64,000 nt of DNA, taken from positions 44,078,164-44,142,163 of the forward strand of contig NC_054535.1 in assembly GCF_017654505.1 (NCBI RefSeq). The letters run 5' to 3'. The position numbers were made by a program, and so were the translations under genes. Below, in pieces: positions 1 to 11,476 of the stretch. A model generated the notes under the pieces. The model had not been told where the DNA came from. It was given only the letters and a program-made list of their open reading frames with translations, and ran no database searches. This DNA is from Polyodon spathula (Eukaryota > Chordata > Actinopteri > Acipenseriformes > Polyodontidae). Numbering within the stretch: position 1 is the first letter of the stretch; each line of letters starts with the position of its first letter.

Positions 1-274
1 GTACTCACGTAGCTGCGTCCCCTTTGTACTTCTAAACTCCTCCCTGTGATCAGCCCAGCGCCACAGTCTATCCAATTGCTGCCTGCCTCACAGGTGACTA
101 CAATGGATTTGTTGAGTAAACTTGCAACTACACGCTTTCTCCAAAATGGCTGCCTTCCAGTTCCCACCTACCATTAAGTCGCCCTGTCTATGGGAAAGCA
201 TACCACCAGCCTTACACATCGCCCTTTCTGGTCGGGAGGTAGACTTACAGCGCATATTCTTTCTCTCTGTCACA
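1..274 (-). mobile_element. Partial LTR (U3 end), cut by window edge
   Basis: Read on the minus strand, this begins TGTGACAG at 274 and runs off the left edge. Its first ~60 bases resemble the start of the solo LTR at 10,758-11,476; both share a CTCCCGACC block and the TGTGACA start. It is therefore probably the 5' part of a related long terminal repeat. No coding capacity is evident, and the minus-strand open frame here (88-375) is unsupported. Confidence 0.4.
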
Positions 275-1230
275 GTAGCTAAGAAAAAATACTGAATGAA
301 TTCCGAGTATCTAATAACTATAATCTGAGCTTTTTTAGACTTTAAAGCAGAAATGCACCTTTGCTTCTGGAGCAAAAGGAAGGAAAGAAATGTACAAATA
401 TGATTCTTTTTTATTATTAGATCTCTATGGTAAACTAAATTGAATGTTCACATGTTATGTTTTATATATTTATTCTAATAACAAACTAAAAGCATTTGCT
501 ACCATTGACCTGTAAACCCTGCAGAGGGGAATTAAAATGGAGAAGTTAGCTGCTTGGTTTAATCAGGTGGAAGGTCACCACGTGAGCTTACAATCAGAGT
601 CCCTTTGTGATCGCAGCGTAGCTGTAGCAGGAAGTCGAAACTGAAAAGAGTCTAGACAGACTTGACCTTCAGAAGTGAGGCTTTCTCTGGAGGTCAAACA
701 TGATACTGAAAGGATAATGGAAATCCTCCCGGGAGTGTTAAAATGAAAACCAGATTGCCTGCTGGCCAGCACTTCTTCCTTTAACCCCACACTGTATAGA
801 ACTACTAGCTTGGATTTGGTATGGACAGTGTTGCTTTCATCACAAAGAGCACTGGACTTTTACACTGGCAGCCATGACAGCGAGCTTGGGTTGACAATAG
901 CAGAGGCAGTTTCTCAAGGGGTCATGTTTAACCCTTTTGTTTCCAACATTTTAAAATGAAATGATGAACTGATTAAGTATTATTTGGGCACTGACAAAGA
1001 CAAGGACAATAAATTATTGTCTATTGCTGTCTAATGCCACCATAAAGAATAACCTCTCTTTTTTTTACCATTACTGTATACAATTTATGTGTTAAAGTTA
1101 CATACTTTGATAACATGTTTTTAGGTATTCTTTTGCCTCTTCAGTGCCTTTTGCCTCTTCAGTGGCGTAAGAATTTAATCTTGGGGGTTAAAGTTGGGGG
1201 GTGGGGGGGCAATTTCTGTGGCTGGAGCAT
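275..1230. other. Intergenic, no gene seen
   Basis: No supported coding frame or RNA gene is visible. A short direct repeat of the phrase TTTTGCCTCTTCAGTG lies at about 1,131-1,165. The stretch ends with a G-rich run at about 1,185-1,209. Confidence 0.5.
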
Positions 1231-1308
1231 TGTGGCAAAGTGGTTAATAGTGTGCAGGTGATTAAACAACAGACAGATACTTGTAATCCAGGTGCAAAGG
1301 TGTGTTTT
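1231..1308 (-). mobile_element. LTR 3'-end fragment
   Basis: The + strand begins TGTGGCAAAGTGGTTA, the same start as the solo LTR at 10,758, and the following ~70 bases remain loosely similar (AACAGACA block). On the minus strand this is the last part of an LTR ending in TTTGCCACA. The rest is not recognisable. Confidence 0.35.
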
Positions 1309-1485
1309 TTTTATTTGTCTTACACCTTCTCTTTTCTGTCAATTAACACAACATTATCAATAGCTATTAAACACTTTTTTGAAGACAGTGAAAGAGACTT
1401 CAAGTTGAAATGTTTCCCATTGAATTTAAGTTTATTTTAATATCTGTGAAGTTTTCCTCTGGTGGTACAATATATTGTAACTTTG

Positions 1486-1954
1486 TGTGGAAATGAATGA
1501 GGCTCACTCAGGATTTGCAGGTTCTCGAATTCATGTTTTATTAAGCCGAGACTGCACGGGCAGGTAAAAGCGTGCTGCTTTACCAGCCAGTGGTACAACT
1601 ACAGCTGAGCAGCATAGTGCTACTCAGACTGTGACAAATAATAAAAGAAAGTCCAAAGCACACCGTGTGTTACAGACAAATAAGTGCAGTCTCTGGTTAG
1701 TCCCACTTCTCTTCTTTCCTTGGCTGTTTCTTCTTCTCTTCTCTGTCTCTGTTCCCAGCAGCCCAGAAGCAGCAGTCCGCTACATAGCCCCGCGTCTACG
1801 GCACGACCCCGGTGCACCAGCCAACAATGCCAAGCAGGCACGGCTTCCCATCTTGTCCCTTAGTTTGTGCCAAGCCGAGCCGGATTGGTGCCGATTCTTC
1901 CGTCTCTGATGTCCCTGAACACCTGCTGCAATTAAAATGTTGACCTGGGTCACA
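1486..1954 (-). mobile_element. Probable solo LTR
   Basis: On the minus strand the segment starts TGTGACCC (1,954) and ends TTTCCACA (1,486), the TG...CA form of an LTR. About three quarters of the way through there is an AATAAA polyadenylation signal. A preceding TTTTATTATTTGTCAC block resembles the same position in the LTR at 10,758. The five-base flanks do not match, so the boundaries are approximate. The small open frames on both strands inside it are not supported as genes. Confidence 0.45.
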
Positions 1955-2766
1955 GAACCTTCCCAAATGCAGTTACAGCAGGCCCAGGGTCATTCCAGTA
2001 TTTATGTATCAGTGAGAATATTTCTAAATGGAAATACTGTCTCTTCAAAGGTAGAAAACCAACAATCTGCTGCTACATGGCCCAGAATTGATGGAAAAAC
2101 TGGATAAATTAAGCTGCCACTAATATGTTGAAGTTGAAGTCATACATCAGGCTTTTAACACATACATTAGGCAGACTGTTCTCAAAACTAACACAATGTT
2201 CAAGATTTCTGCTAGACAAACAATCTTAAAGTGGAAAATAAAGCTTCTAGGGCCACCATTCACCCTGTTTAAATATAATTGTATTTATTTATTTACAATT
2301 TAACTTTAGAGTTACCAATTAGATATCTATCCCCATTTTTATACAGTATGAATGTCACCTCCACTCCACTCACTGACTGCCTCTCACCGGCAGACCTAAG
2401 CAGCAGATGTTGCAAAACTACTGAACCTTGACAGGACAGAGTTCAGTCTGATTAGTCACCAGTTGGCCCCATTTTGAGCCTGACAGTAGGCGTTGCTGTG
2501 ATACAGTGAGATGAAGATGAATCTTCCTGAAGTTAACTGATTTTATTACATTTACTTGATTATATACACTACTTGGATATTTGGAACCCAAATTGGCAAG
2601 ATGGAGATGCTCTGGGAATTTTGTATGTTACTATACAAACACAAGGTTTTTGTTGATATACAGAATATCCACTATACTAAGTGTTTAAACTGATCAGGTA
2701 TACTTTGTTGTTATTATAGTTTTGTGTATTTATTTGCATTATGTATTATTATTTAGAAGTATGTAT
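1955..2766. other. Intergenic, no gene seen
   Basis: AT-rich DNA with no supported open frame, RNA gene or clear repeat end. Confidence 0.5.
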
Positions 2767-3145
2767 TGTGGCAAGGATGTGGTTAATTCCCCATCCATAA
2801 AAACCTGGAGAGAGAGAAAAACAAATAACTTTATATAAAATAATTCAGAACCACCTTTCATTAATTAGAAATAAAAAATGAATCAACCAATAGTACAGCA
2901 CTTCACCAGTCAAGGACACTTACTACCGTTTGTGTAAAATTGTTCCAAAGGTACTTGTTTGATGTTTTTGTATTTAGTTTTGTGTGAGGCTTTAGATTTG
3001 GCCTGCATTCCCTGTTGTTTGTGTTTTTGTGAAGTCTTTTCTTTATTATTTAATAAATATGCGGCTGTGGCCGTTTCAACCCCGTATCCCTGGTTGTTTG
3101 TGTGATGCTTCCTGGACGCTGACGTCACCACCAGTGCCACTCAAC
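2767..3145 (+). mobile_element. LTR-like fragment
   Basis: It starts TGTGGCAAGG, like the other LTRs of this window, and continues with a GGTTAATTCCCCATCC block comparable to the one near the start of the LTRs at 48,828 and 50,579. It later carries AATAAA (about 3,051) in + orientation followed by a GC-richer U5-like stretch. The right end is uncertain and no target duplication is seen. Confidence 0.35.
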
Positions 3146-4163
3146 ACCATCTTCATCACAATCATCTACACCTTTTATGATGTACCCACTGCTCTCACTA
3201 AACTAATGAAAGTCACTTGTCAAAAAAATGAGCAGTAAATATTAAAGAGCAAACTCATACAAGTTATAAAAGGCATTTAGCTCACAATAACTTAGCAACG
3301 TTTGACCTACATCGGACCTTCCCTTGAGTAGGCCAATAGCTCATACCATCGGATTACCTCATTCATGGACAAGGTTGGGTGAGGGGCCAAAAGGAGAGAG
3401 TGTGTGTGTAAGTGAGCATGAGAAAGTGAGAGAGGTAGATAAATATGCTGTAACAATAGTCATATATAGTGAGGGAGTTGTGGTTGAGATGGGGAGGCAT
3501 TGCATACTGTGGCTATATAGATCGATTTTCTTTACTGAGTTGCTATATTTGTGTAGCGCTATATACACACTGACATATAATTTTTTGATGTATCAGTAGA
3601 ATGTCAATTATACTTCATGTAGTCAACTAAATCTTCATTGAGTCCCTTAGGCATTAAAGTATTTCATTTAAAAATCCCAAATGTTTCACATATCAATAGT
3701 TTGACTGAGATATTCCCTCCCCTTCTACCATGGGTAACAGATTCAATACCTACATTTCAAAGAATTTACATTGTGTGAACAATCTTTAAAGTGTCAGGGC
3801 ACCAGGGATATGGGGTCATTATGTCTTATTGCACTTTTATGTTCACCAAGTCTAATTTTTAGAGAGCGTTTACCCAAATATCCATGGCCACAAAGACACA
3901 ACTGTAAATAAACAACACTTAATATATTACAAGTAATCCTTTGTTTGATCCGAAAACGTTTACCAGTAAAGGGGTGTACAAAGCTGTTTTACATAAGGTA
4001 CTGCACTGAACACAACCACAACACGGATAACAACGTGGGAGAGGGGTAAAGAAGTGGTCAGATTTAACCAAGAGATCTCTGATATTACGGTCCCTTTTAA
4101 AGGAAAAGAGTGGAGGGGGCTTTTGCTGAATTAGTATTTGCTCTTGAGAATAAAAAAAGGTTC

Positions 4164-4260
<97 letters not shown>

Positions 4261-5864
4261 ATTTAAAGCTAATCTCACGTCCACTAATGTGAAGTGACAA
4301 GAGTGGGTGCAGCTGCCCTTGTCGAACCTGACAGGGGAGCAACTGAAATGAAAGAGACAGGTGGCACACGAGGCACAACAGTTGGCACAATGGAGGAGGC
4401 ATGCATGATTCACAAGATATAGATATCACAGAGGGCACTGCTGGCATTACATTGGACAGATGTTTCTGTTTATGCGAAAGCTACCATCTACAAGCGTATT
4501 ACAGAAATGGAGAAATAAAAGTCAACAATGCAGTTGTTACTAGCAATACAAATGTGAATTGGATTGTCTGCTAACAATCGTAAACTGCTCATTACTGTAC
4601 TGTCACTACTGGATGCAAATGAAATTTACTTGGTGCACGTTATTGCATCAAAGCTTAACAGGCGAGATGCCATGACCCAGTAGAAGTTTGGAATATCATA
4701 ACTCTAAGCATAATACTGTGTACCGAATACATGGACAAACACACTGTGGCTAAGCATGGAAAGAATATTGCACTGGGAAATGTGGACACATTAGGGTGAG
4801 GTACGTTAAAGCATGGTAAAAGTACCATGGAATCTTTACCATAGGAGTAGAAGGGTACACAGATATAATGTTTGGATAATTGTTCTATGATTTAAAAAGG
4901 TTGCACAACAGTTAAACAATTCCTTGTGAAACATCAGTAACTTGTGCAGTGGATACAGAAGCACATGCCAGCCTTTATACGCAGAATACTGTACATGTCC
5001 ACTGTTGGAGGAGGTTTGCTAACTAGAACATTTTAATGAAATGCAAACTTTCATGCATTTATATGAAAGATCCAATAATGGAAGGCTAGCTGCAATGTTC
5101 ACCACACACACACCGTTTCTAAATAATAGATCTTTGCTCGTGCTGAAAATTGGTAATGCCAAGCAGCTGCGGAATAATAGAAAAAGGCAGGTTGTATCAT
5201 GTCAGAAAGGGTTGAATTTTAACGCTCTGGGCAGGATTCTCATAAAGATGTGAAAATTGGGGTTCTATAATTTCAAACTGGTTAATTTACACCTGATTTG
5301 GTATTCTTTTTTAAGGGCTTTAATTGTTGTTTATCCATTAATTTCTTATCTTTCACTTTTTTCATTTTTTTAATAATACATTTCAGCACTGGTAACAAGA
5401 ACTGGACTAAGTTATGCAGTTTGGGAGACTTCAGTGCTGCTTGATGCCATGTATTTTTTTTTTTTTTTTTTTGTCATTAGATGGTTAAACAAACAATGTT
5501 GTTTTTTATGGTAACAAAATCAATCAAATTATCAACTGAGTAGTGTTTTTTTGACATACATGACAAAATATTCTTCTGGTGTACAGATATTCTTAAACCA
5601 GACATTCCTTTTAAAAAAACTGTGACGTGTATCAATAAATACAACCTGTGTAAATTTTTAAACCTATTGCTTGGTTATCTATATTGTGGCTGGGGAAACT
5701 CACAACAAAAAAAAAAAAAAATTTCTGATTGTTAGCTGGAGTCCAGCTGTTTCTATACATATAGTATAGGCTGTTACAAGTTGGAATATTATATGCGTAA
5801 TGTTTACCGAACATTCTCTTCCTTCCTTAATTTCTGTCAAACTTCTGATCCCAGAGTGAACGCA
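3146..5864. other. Intergenic, no gene seen
   Basis: No supported gene. The stretch is AT-rich and contains the long A tract described separately. The lysine-rich and phenylalanine-rich frames across that tract are translation artefacts of the homopolymer. Confidence 0.5.
4166..4256. repeat. Uninterrupted A homopolymer, 91 nt
   Basis: The sequence is a pure A run. It may be the tail of a retroposed copy, but no recognisable SINE or LINE body lies immediately 5' on the + strand. Its true length is uncertain because such runs are prone to sequencing error and length polymorphism. Confidence 0.95.
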
Positions 5865-6065
5865 AACAAGTCTCGACAAGTCTAGAAAGAGTGCAAAGAA
5901 GAGCGACCACAATTATTCCGGGCTTAAAAGGCATGTCATATGCAGACAGGCTAAAAGAATTGAATCTGTTCAGTCTTGAACAAAGAAGACTATGCGGCGA
6001 CCTAATTCATTCAAAATTCTAAAAGGTATTGACAGTGTCGACCCAAGGGACTTTTTTGACCTTTG
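5865..6065 (+). mobile_element. CR1/L2-like LINE fragment (end of reverse transcriptase ORF)
   Basis: Conceptual translation gives a decayed stretch with the features [26 protein letters not shown] and GDLI, the familiar C-terminal end of CR1/L2-type non-LTR retrotransposon polyproteins. The match is by motif recognition. The fragment is cut off by the poly-G tract at 6,087. The LINE tails at 45,743 and 62,990 carry the next portion of the same general region. Confidence 0.6.
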
Positions 6066-6086
6066 AAAAATTCTGACTGTTCCATT

Positions 6087-6100
6087 GGGGGGGGGGGGGT

Positions 6101-6139
<39 letters not shown>

Positions 6140-6487
6140 TTTCTTTCACAGGGGGCTTTGGGAGTTTATAGGGGGATGGGGGGGGGGGGGGGGGTGGCAT
6201 AATCACAAATTCTAGTGAAAAAAATCTCTGTGCGAACTCCTCCATCACAACCCAATTTTTCATAATAGACTTGCCTGGTAAAAAAAAAAAAAAAAAAAAA
6301 AAAAAACGCTCGGTGGAAGTAAGCGAACTTTCCCACAGTTGTTGTAATACGTACATAACGTACGGTATATCGAATATGCCATCAAAACACAAGTCGGGTT
6401 TATTGAAAGCGAACCCCCCCCCCCACAAAACCCCCCCCCCCCCCCCCCCCCCACCCCCCCCCCACCCCCCCCCCCCCCCCCCCCCCC

Positions 6488-6535
<48 letters not shown>
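6087..6535. repeat. Poly-G and poly-C tracts in inverted arrangement
   Basis: G runs lie at 6,087-6,137 (single T at 6,100) and 6,171-6,194. An A run lies at about 6,281-6,306. A C run with a few A interruptions spans about 6,414-6,535. The G and C tracts are complementary and could pair across a ~280-base loop. Long glycine and proline frames here are artefacts. Confidence 0.9.
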
Positions 6536-6537
<2 letters not shown>

Positions 6538-6684
6538 AGTAAATGGTTTAAAAGTGGGCCGATAACAGCAGATGGAAGTATAGTGCGGTAGCGGAACAGT
6601 TGAGCCAGGAGAAACACCTGAATCAGAGACATCGGATTGGAAATGTACAACAACAGCAAATACAAGGTACTGAATCGTGTAATG

Positions 6685-8231
6685 CATCGGTTCTCAACCC
6701 TTTTTTACTCACGGCCCATTGAAATGTATTTTTATACCTGCCCCCCCCCCCAAAAAAAAAAAAAAGTTATACTACCACCTAGCGTTGTTAATGCGTTATT
6801 TCAGAAGTATGACATTCTGGTTCAGGAGTGTAAGAACAATAAATAAATAAAATACATCTTACATTTACTAGTGCTTCTGATGTTAGTCAGTGGGACATTT
6901 GAGCTTGCTTGGTACTGCAAAGCAGGTCAATGCGAGGTTCAATGTTGGAAAGGGAGAGTCTTAAGTCATCTTCTCCCTGGCGTGGCTTTCTATATTTAGT
7001 TTTCAAGGCTGCAAGTTTGGAAAATCCAGCTTCTTACAGAAGGCTGGCGCACGTTCACTGCAGCAGTAGAAATCTGTGTGAATTCCTTTGCAATTGAGAG
7101 TCAGAAATGTGTGAACACGCTGAACTCGAGTGACTAAACCACTCAGCTTCTCGGTCATGGCTCGCGCTCCATCACTGCAAATCCCAATGCATCGATCCCA
7201 CTGCATACCACCTTCTCGAATGAAATTATCCAACACTACAAATATTTCTTCGCCGGTTGTACGCGTAGGAAGAGGTCGGCAAAAAAAGAAATTCCTCCAG
7301 AAGTGAATCTTCATGCACAAATCTGACGTAAACGAACAGTTGTGCAGCTCCAGCGACGTCCGTTGTCTCGTCAAGTTGTATGGCAAAGAATTTACTCGTC
7401 TTGATGTAGCTGAGGAGTTGATTTTTCACATCACTGGCAAGTTCTGAAATCCGGCGACTCACTTTCTGATTTGATAACGGAATTGCACCAACCTGCACGG
7501 CAGAGCTTTCTCCAAACATAACGGAACAAATGTCCTTTGCAGCTGCCAAAATCAATAACTCGGCTATGGTGTGCGGCTTGTAGAGTTTAGCAACGCGGTG
7601 TGACATGGCATACGAAGCCTTAAGACACTTGGCAGACACTGTATTATGCTTGCTTATAGCTCCTTTTTGCTGATTTATGCATCATGTTTTCTTTTGAAAA
7701 ATTCGAGTGGTTTATCCTTAATTGCAGAATTTCTAATGACGTCTTAATTTGCAAGGCTTCAAACTATCATTAGCCAGTACATCACCACAGATGACACCTT
7801 GAGGACGTGGTTCTTATGTAGTTCCTGCAAATATAAAGTCAAATTCCAGGTAACTTTCTTCATATTTCCTATTTTATTTTAGAAGACGAAGCTGTACATT
7901 GCTGTCTTTTTTCACGCATCACAAAACGATCAAGTTTGTGTAGCCTACTGAGTCCTGCCGTCGCTTTGCACACTGTTCAGAAACTTTCACTGTGTTATTT
8001 CAGCACGAACTCGCCCCTATTTGGCTCGCAGATTACTTTAAGTGCGTTCTTTTTAAACATAAAATATAATAATATTAATAATGAGTAAATCTGTAATATT
8101 CACATATAAAGTTTTCAAAATTGTTATTTTTCTATTTTATTATCATTATTATTAGTAGTATGTTATTATTCAAACGTTCACCGCGTCCCCCTGGGTGGTT
8201 TCACGCGCGCCCCACCGGTTGAGAACCGATG
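6685..8231 (-). mobile_element. hAT-superfamily DNA transposon, degenerate
   Basis: The termini are inverted repeats, CATCGGTTCTCAACC at the left (6,685) and its complement at the right (to 8,231). They are of the CAGNGGTTCTCAA type typical of hAT elements. Eight-base flanks are GTGTAATG (6,677-6,684) and ATGTAATG (8,232-8,239), a 7/8 match, as expected of an 8-bp hAT target duplication. The interior carries a broken transposase on the minus strand. At 1,547 bp the copy is short for an autonomous element, and it contains a C/A homopolymer near its left end. Confidence 0.85.
7003..7815 (-). pseudogene. ZBED/hAT transposase pseudogene
   Basis: Minus-strand reading recovers a decayed BED-type zinc finger at about 7,735-7,815 (CGDVLAND followed by KPCKLRRH), then the transposase core. 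An LDETTD motif occurs at about 7,400 and ICSDGARAMTEKLSG at about 7,150; both are conserved acidic blocks of hAT catalytic domains. The C-terminal dimerisation region is missing. The core frame shifts at an A7 run on the + strand (7,281-7,287), where the reading passes from the 7,639-7,226 frame to the 7,386-7,003 frame. The N-terminal finger has lost one cysteine and is followed by stops. The copy cannot make active enzyme. Confidence 0.8.
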
Positions 8232-8906
8232 ATGTAATGTAAACCCGGTACCCAGTCAGTCACCTTTATGTGATTTTTATGGTCGAGCTAGCTGACTTTT
8301 GTACCAAAGAGCTAAGAGCTGAAATCATGAAACATAAACCTGTGCAGCTAAATAAACTGACGTTAAATTCCCCAAAACTCGCACATGGTTTATACTCATT
8401 TTTTGGAACAAGACTTCAATTAGATTTATTTTAGGTTGTCTACTTCACACTCCTGCGCCAGGGCCCAGTGGATCCTAGCACTGGCCCTGCTTTATCGCCA
8501 TAGAGAAAAATTTCAATCATATACTCCAGCATAAAGACAAATATTTATTGTTTAAGTTAAAGGTATAATGGAACTGTGTGTTTTTTAAAGCCCAGAAAAA
8601 TAATGTATGTATCAGTTGCTGTACTTTCCAAGCCCTACTGTAGCTGTGCAGTTCATAAATCATAAATAAAGATGTTGCCATAAAATATGGACTGGAGAGG
8701 AAGGTCATAGTGGAAAATTATTGCCCCGAGGGAAGACTATTGTTACCGACAGGGAGCTACAAGCCGCGGGCTGAGTGCATTGCATCCTGGAGGTAGCAAT
8801 AGTCATTTAATTTTTCACTGTGAGCTGAGTCTGCAGTACATATTTAATATATGTCAGTCAAAAAATAATAAGAGAGGCAAGGTTGGATAGTAAATATGGC
8901 TTTCTA

Positions 8907-9005
8907 TACTGTAAAGCCATAAATATTTGCGAGCCTTAAGTTTTATTATGCATTTTTCGCATGTGGAAAAAAAAACGTAAAATAAATATTTATGGCTTTA
9001 CAGTA
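8907..9005. mobile_element. Short MITE with TA target duplication
   Basis: A perfect 22-bp inverted repeat joins 8,907-8,928 and 8,984-9,005, separated by 55 bp. Inside the outer TA dinucleotides the terminus reads CTGTAAAGCCATAAATATTT. The TA-flanked structure is that of a Tc1/mariner-type miniature element. It has no coding capacity. Confidence 0.75.
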
Positions 9006-9302
9006 TTTTGTTTAAATATAGCTGATACAGCATAAGTAAATAACGAAATAAAATTAATAAATAGCAGAAAATGTGTTTTTAGTTTAAACCGCACAGTTGT
9101 CAAAGTTTTTCTTCTTTCTTTTGTAGTATGTTTTGCAATTCATTTTGTGTTAAACCAGAGTGGAGGTTCCTTTGAAAAGGGGCGGAACTTACAGAGATGT
9201 GAACCAATCACATGTCAGAGGAAGACTATTGCCCAGTGGTGTAAGGATGTTAGGGCAATAGTTTAATCTCTTTCTGCTCCTAGGATGCGGTTTTAACCAA
9301 TC

Positions 9303-9310
9303 ACACACAC

Positions 9311-9380
<70 letters not shown>
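9303..9380. repeat. (CA)n-(TG)n microsatellite
   Basis: A short CA block turns into a long TG array, giving a small self-complementary junction at ACACATGTGT. Confidence 0.95.
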
Positions 9381-9383
<3 letters not shown>

Positions 9384-10757
9384 GTTTCAAAAATTTGTTT
9401 CCCATTTTAGCCATTTCTAAATGTACAGCTTAGTTTAAATTAAAAAATATAATCGCAGTTGTTCTAAAAGCATAAGAAATATTTGGCATGATGGGGTGTC
9501 TTCTTTTTAGTACACCATTTTCCCAGTTGGTAGTTTTGTAATTGCTTCTTGATTGACCCAAATGTTTGAGTGGCTATAACCTCTAAATCTGATTGCAGAG
9601 GGAAGGTCATCTTTACTGCCGGTGCAGCTGATGACACATGACAGCTAGAGCACACAGATATTAACTGAAGGGATGCTGTTAATTACATATCAAAGCGTGC
9701 AGGCCAGTAGCTGAATAAGAAGATGGCCTCAGAGCTTGCATGCAGGCTATACTGTAACAGCAGGTCGTGACAGAGCTGTGCACAAGCAGCAACTCGTCTC
9801 TGGAGTCACAGTGGGCAACTGACACAATGAGGCCTAGTCGACACTGGGGCCTGGTGAGGCCTATCTAAAGCACAGCTGTTGCAGCTCTGCCACTCAGCTG
9901 GGGGTACCCAAGAGAAGACACCAGCGCCCCCCACCCCAGCACATTGTGTCTACATTTAGTTGATCACATAAGGCTTGACAGTTTGGAGCATACTTTTACT
10001 TATTTTCGTACATTCACAAACCATTGACCTATCAATTGTTCAAAAGGCCTAGCTAAGGGGTCCTGGAATGTCTGTAAGCAATTCTACCCTTCACTCAGCT
10101 TTCAATTTTCTTTTTAAATAGTATGTTTTCCATTGATCATGAATTATCATGTGCCAAAGTGGTTTTTAAGAAAATAAAGTAGTTTAATAAATTTTCTCCA
10201 CAATATCCCCTGCATCACACAATATTCCCAAACTATTTCCTGTTGATTAAAAGTAGTTGTTTTTTGCTGTTTGATTTGGAAAAAAAAAATAATTATATAT
10301 GATTCATACCATACACAGAGACATTAGCAGCTAATTGTCAGGTGTAAAATGTAACAGTCTATGCTGGCTCTGCACTCCCTGAAGGGGCATTAATCTAATC
10401 ACCAGCCTCCTTGATCACCTACACTGTCTTCTACTTTCCAACAGATGACTCTTCAGCAGTTCCACATTAAACCCAGTGGTGCAGCAACCTTAGACAGCCA
10501 GCCCCAGTGGAATGTAATCAGGTCACCAGCAATAATAGCTCGGTGTCTGTTTACTACATTCTTCCATATATTAGCCTAGTCTCTGTTTTAACAGAAAGCA
10601 GACTAAGTCAATTGTTTTTACAAGTTCCCCAAGGAAAAGCTGGAAGGAGTTAAAGACTTGTAAAAACCAGCTTGCCATTGTGTGAGCCAATATACACCGG
10701 CTACTGATTGTGACAGTAAGAGGCAGTGGCACTGGAACAATTTTTAAAGTGGGGGTG

Positions 10758-11476
10758 TGTGGCAAAGTGGTTGGTAAGGGGAACAGGTGTAGCGGTGATG
10801 CGGTGCAGGAGTGATGAACAGACAACGGTGATTCAGTGAATAAGTGCTTTATTGCTCTTTTTCCACGTGTGGTGACTGTCAAATAATAAATCCCTGGCAA
10901 TACACAACAATGTGTAAAGCACGGAGATAATGAAAACAAGGGCACAGTCCCGAACAAAAACAATGGCGTGGTCACCAGTCCTGGGTGATCGAAAACATGC
11001 AGGTGCTCAGTGCAGTGGTGCTCTGGATAGTGCTTTCCTTTCGACAGCTCCGGAGGTGTGCGTTAACTGTCTATTAGTGTGACAAAGACAGACAATTACA
11101 GACAGACAGAAAATAACACACAACACGTTAACACTTTTCACAAATACTCACTGAGAGCTCCTCTCTCAGTCCTTCTCTCCTAACGCTAACCCAAACGAAG
11201 GAAAAGATCAGCGTTACCCTGGCCCCTATATGTAATCCCACATGACATCTAGGTAAATGGTTGCAGCTGCCTTATTACTTGCCGCTGCCCTTCGTTTACC
11301 TTTCAGGTCAATACAGTCTTACAACAGAGTCTTGCTTCTTTCCAGGCTAACCCACTTCCCGGTCTCAGAATCGAACTGTCAGGCCAGCCCTTCCAGATAC
11401 TTCTCCTCCCGTTCTTTAGTGCCCTCACAGGTCGGGAGGAAGATTTATCACCAGAACTCATTGTATTCCTGTCACA
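10758..11476 (-). mobile_element. Solo LTR, 719 bp, with target duplication
   Basis: On the minus strand the segment starts TGTGACAGGA (11,476) and ends CTTTGCCACA (10,758). It carries AATAAAG about 90 bases before its end. Five-base flanks are GGGTG (10,753-10,757) and GGATG (11,477-11,481), a 4/5 match that fits an aged 5-bp duplication. No internal region is attached, so it is a solo LTR. The open frames inside (10,571-10,975 and 11,257-11,530) are shadows. Confidence 0.75.

Larger units (their letters stand above)
8240..10757. other. Intergenic, no gene seen
   Basis: No supported gene. It holds the MITE at 8,907-9,005 and the dinucleotide array at 9,303-9,380. The phrase GGAAGACTATTG recurs near 8,732 and 9,221, on either side of the MITE. 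The rest is unremarkable AT-rich DNA. Confidence 0.5.

Noticed and set aside
4097..4447. Long Phe-, Lys-, Gly- or Pro-rich proteins at 4,097-4,447, 5,970-6,687 and 58,317-58,668
   Set aside because: They are translations of homopolymer runs with no other coding support.
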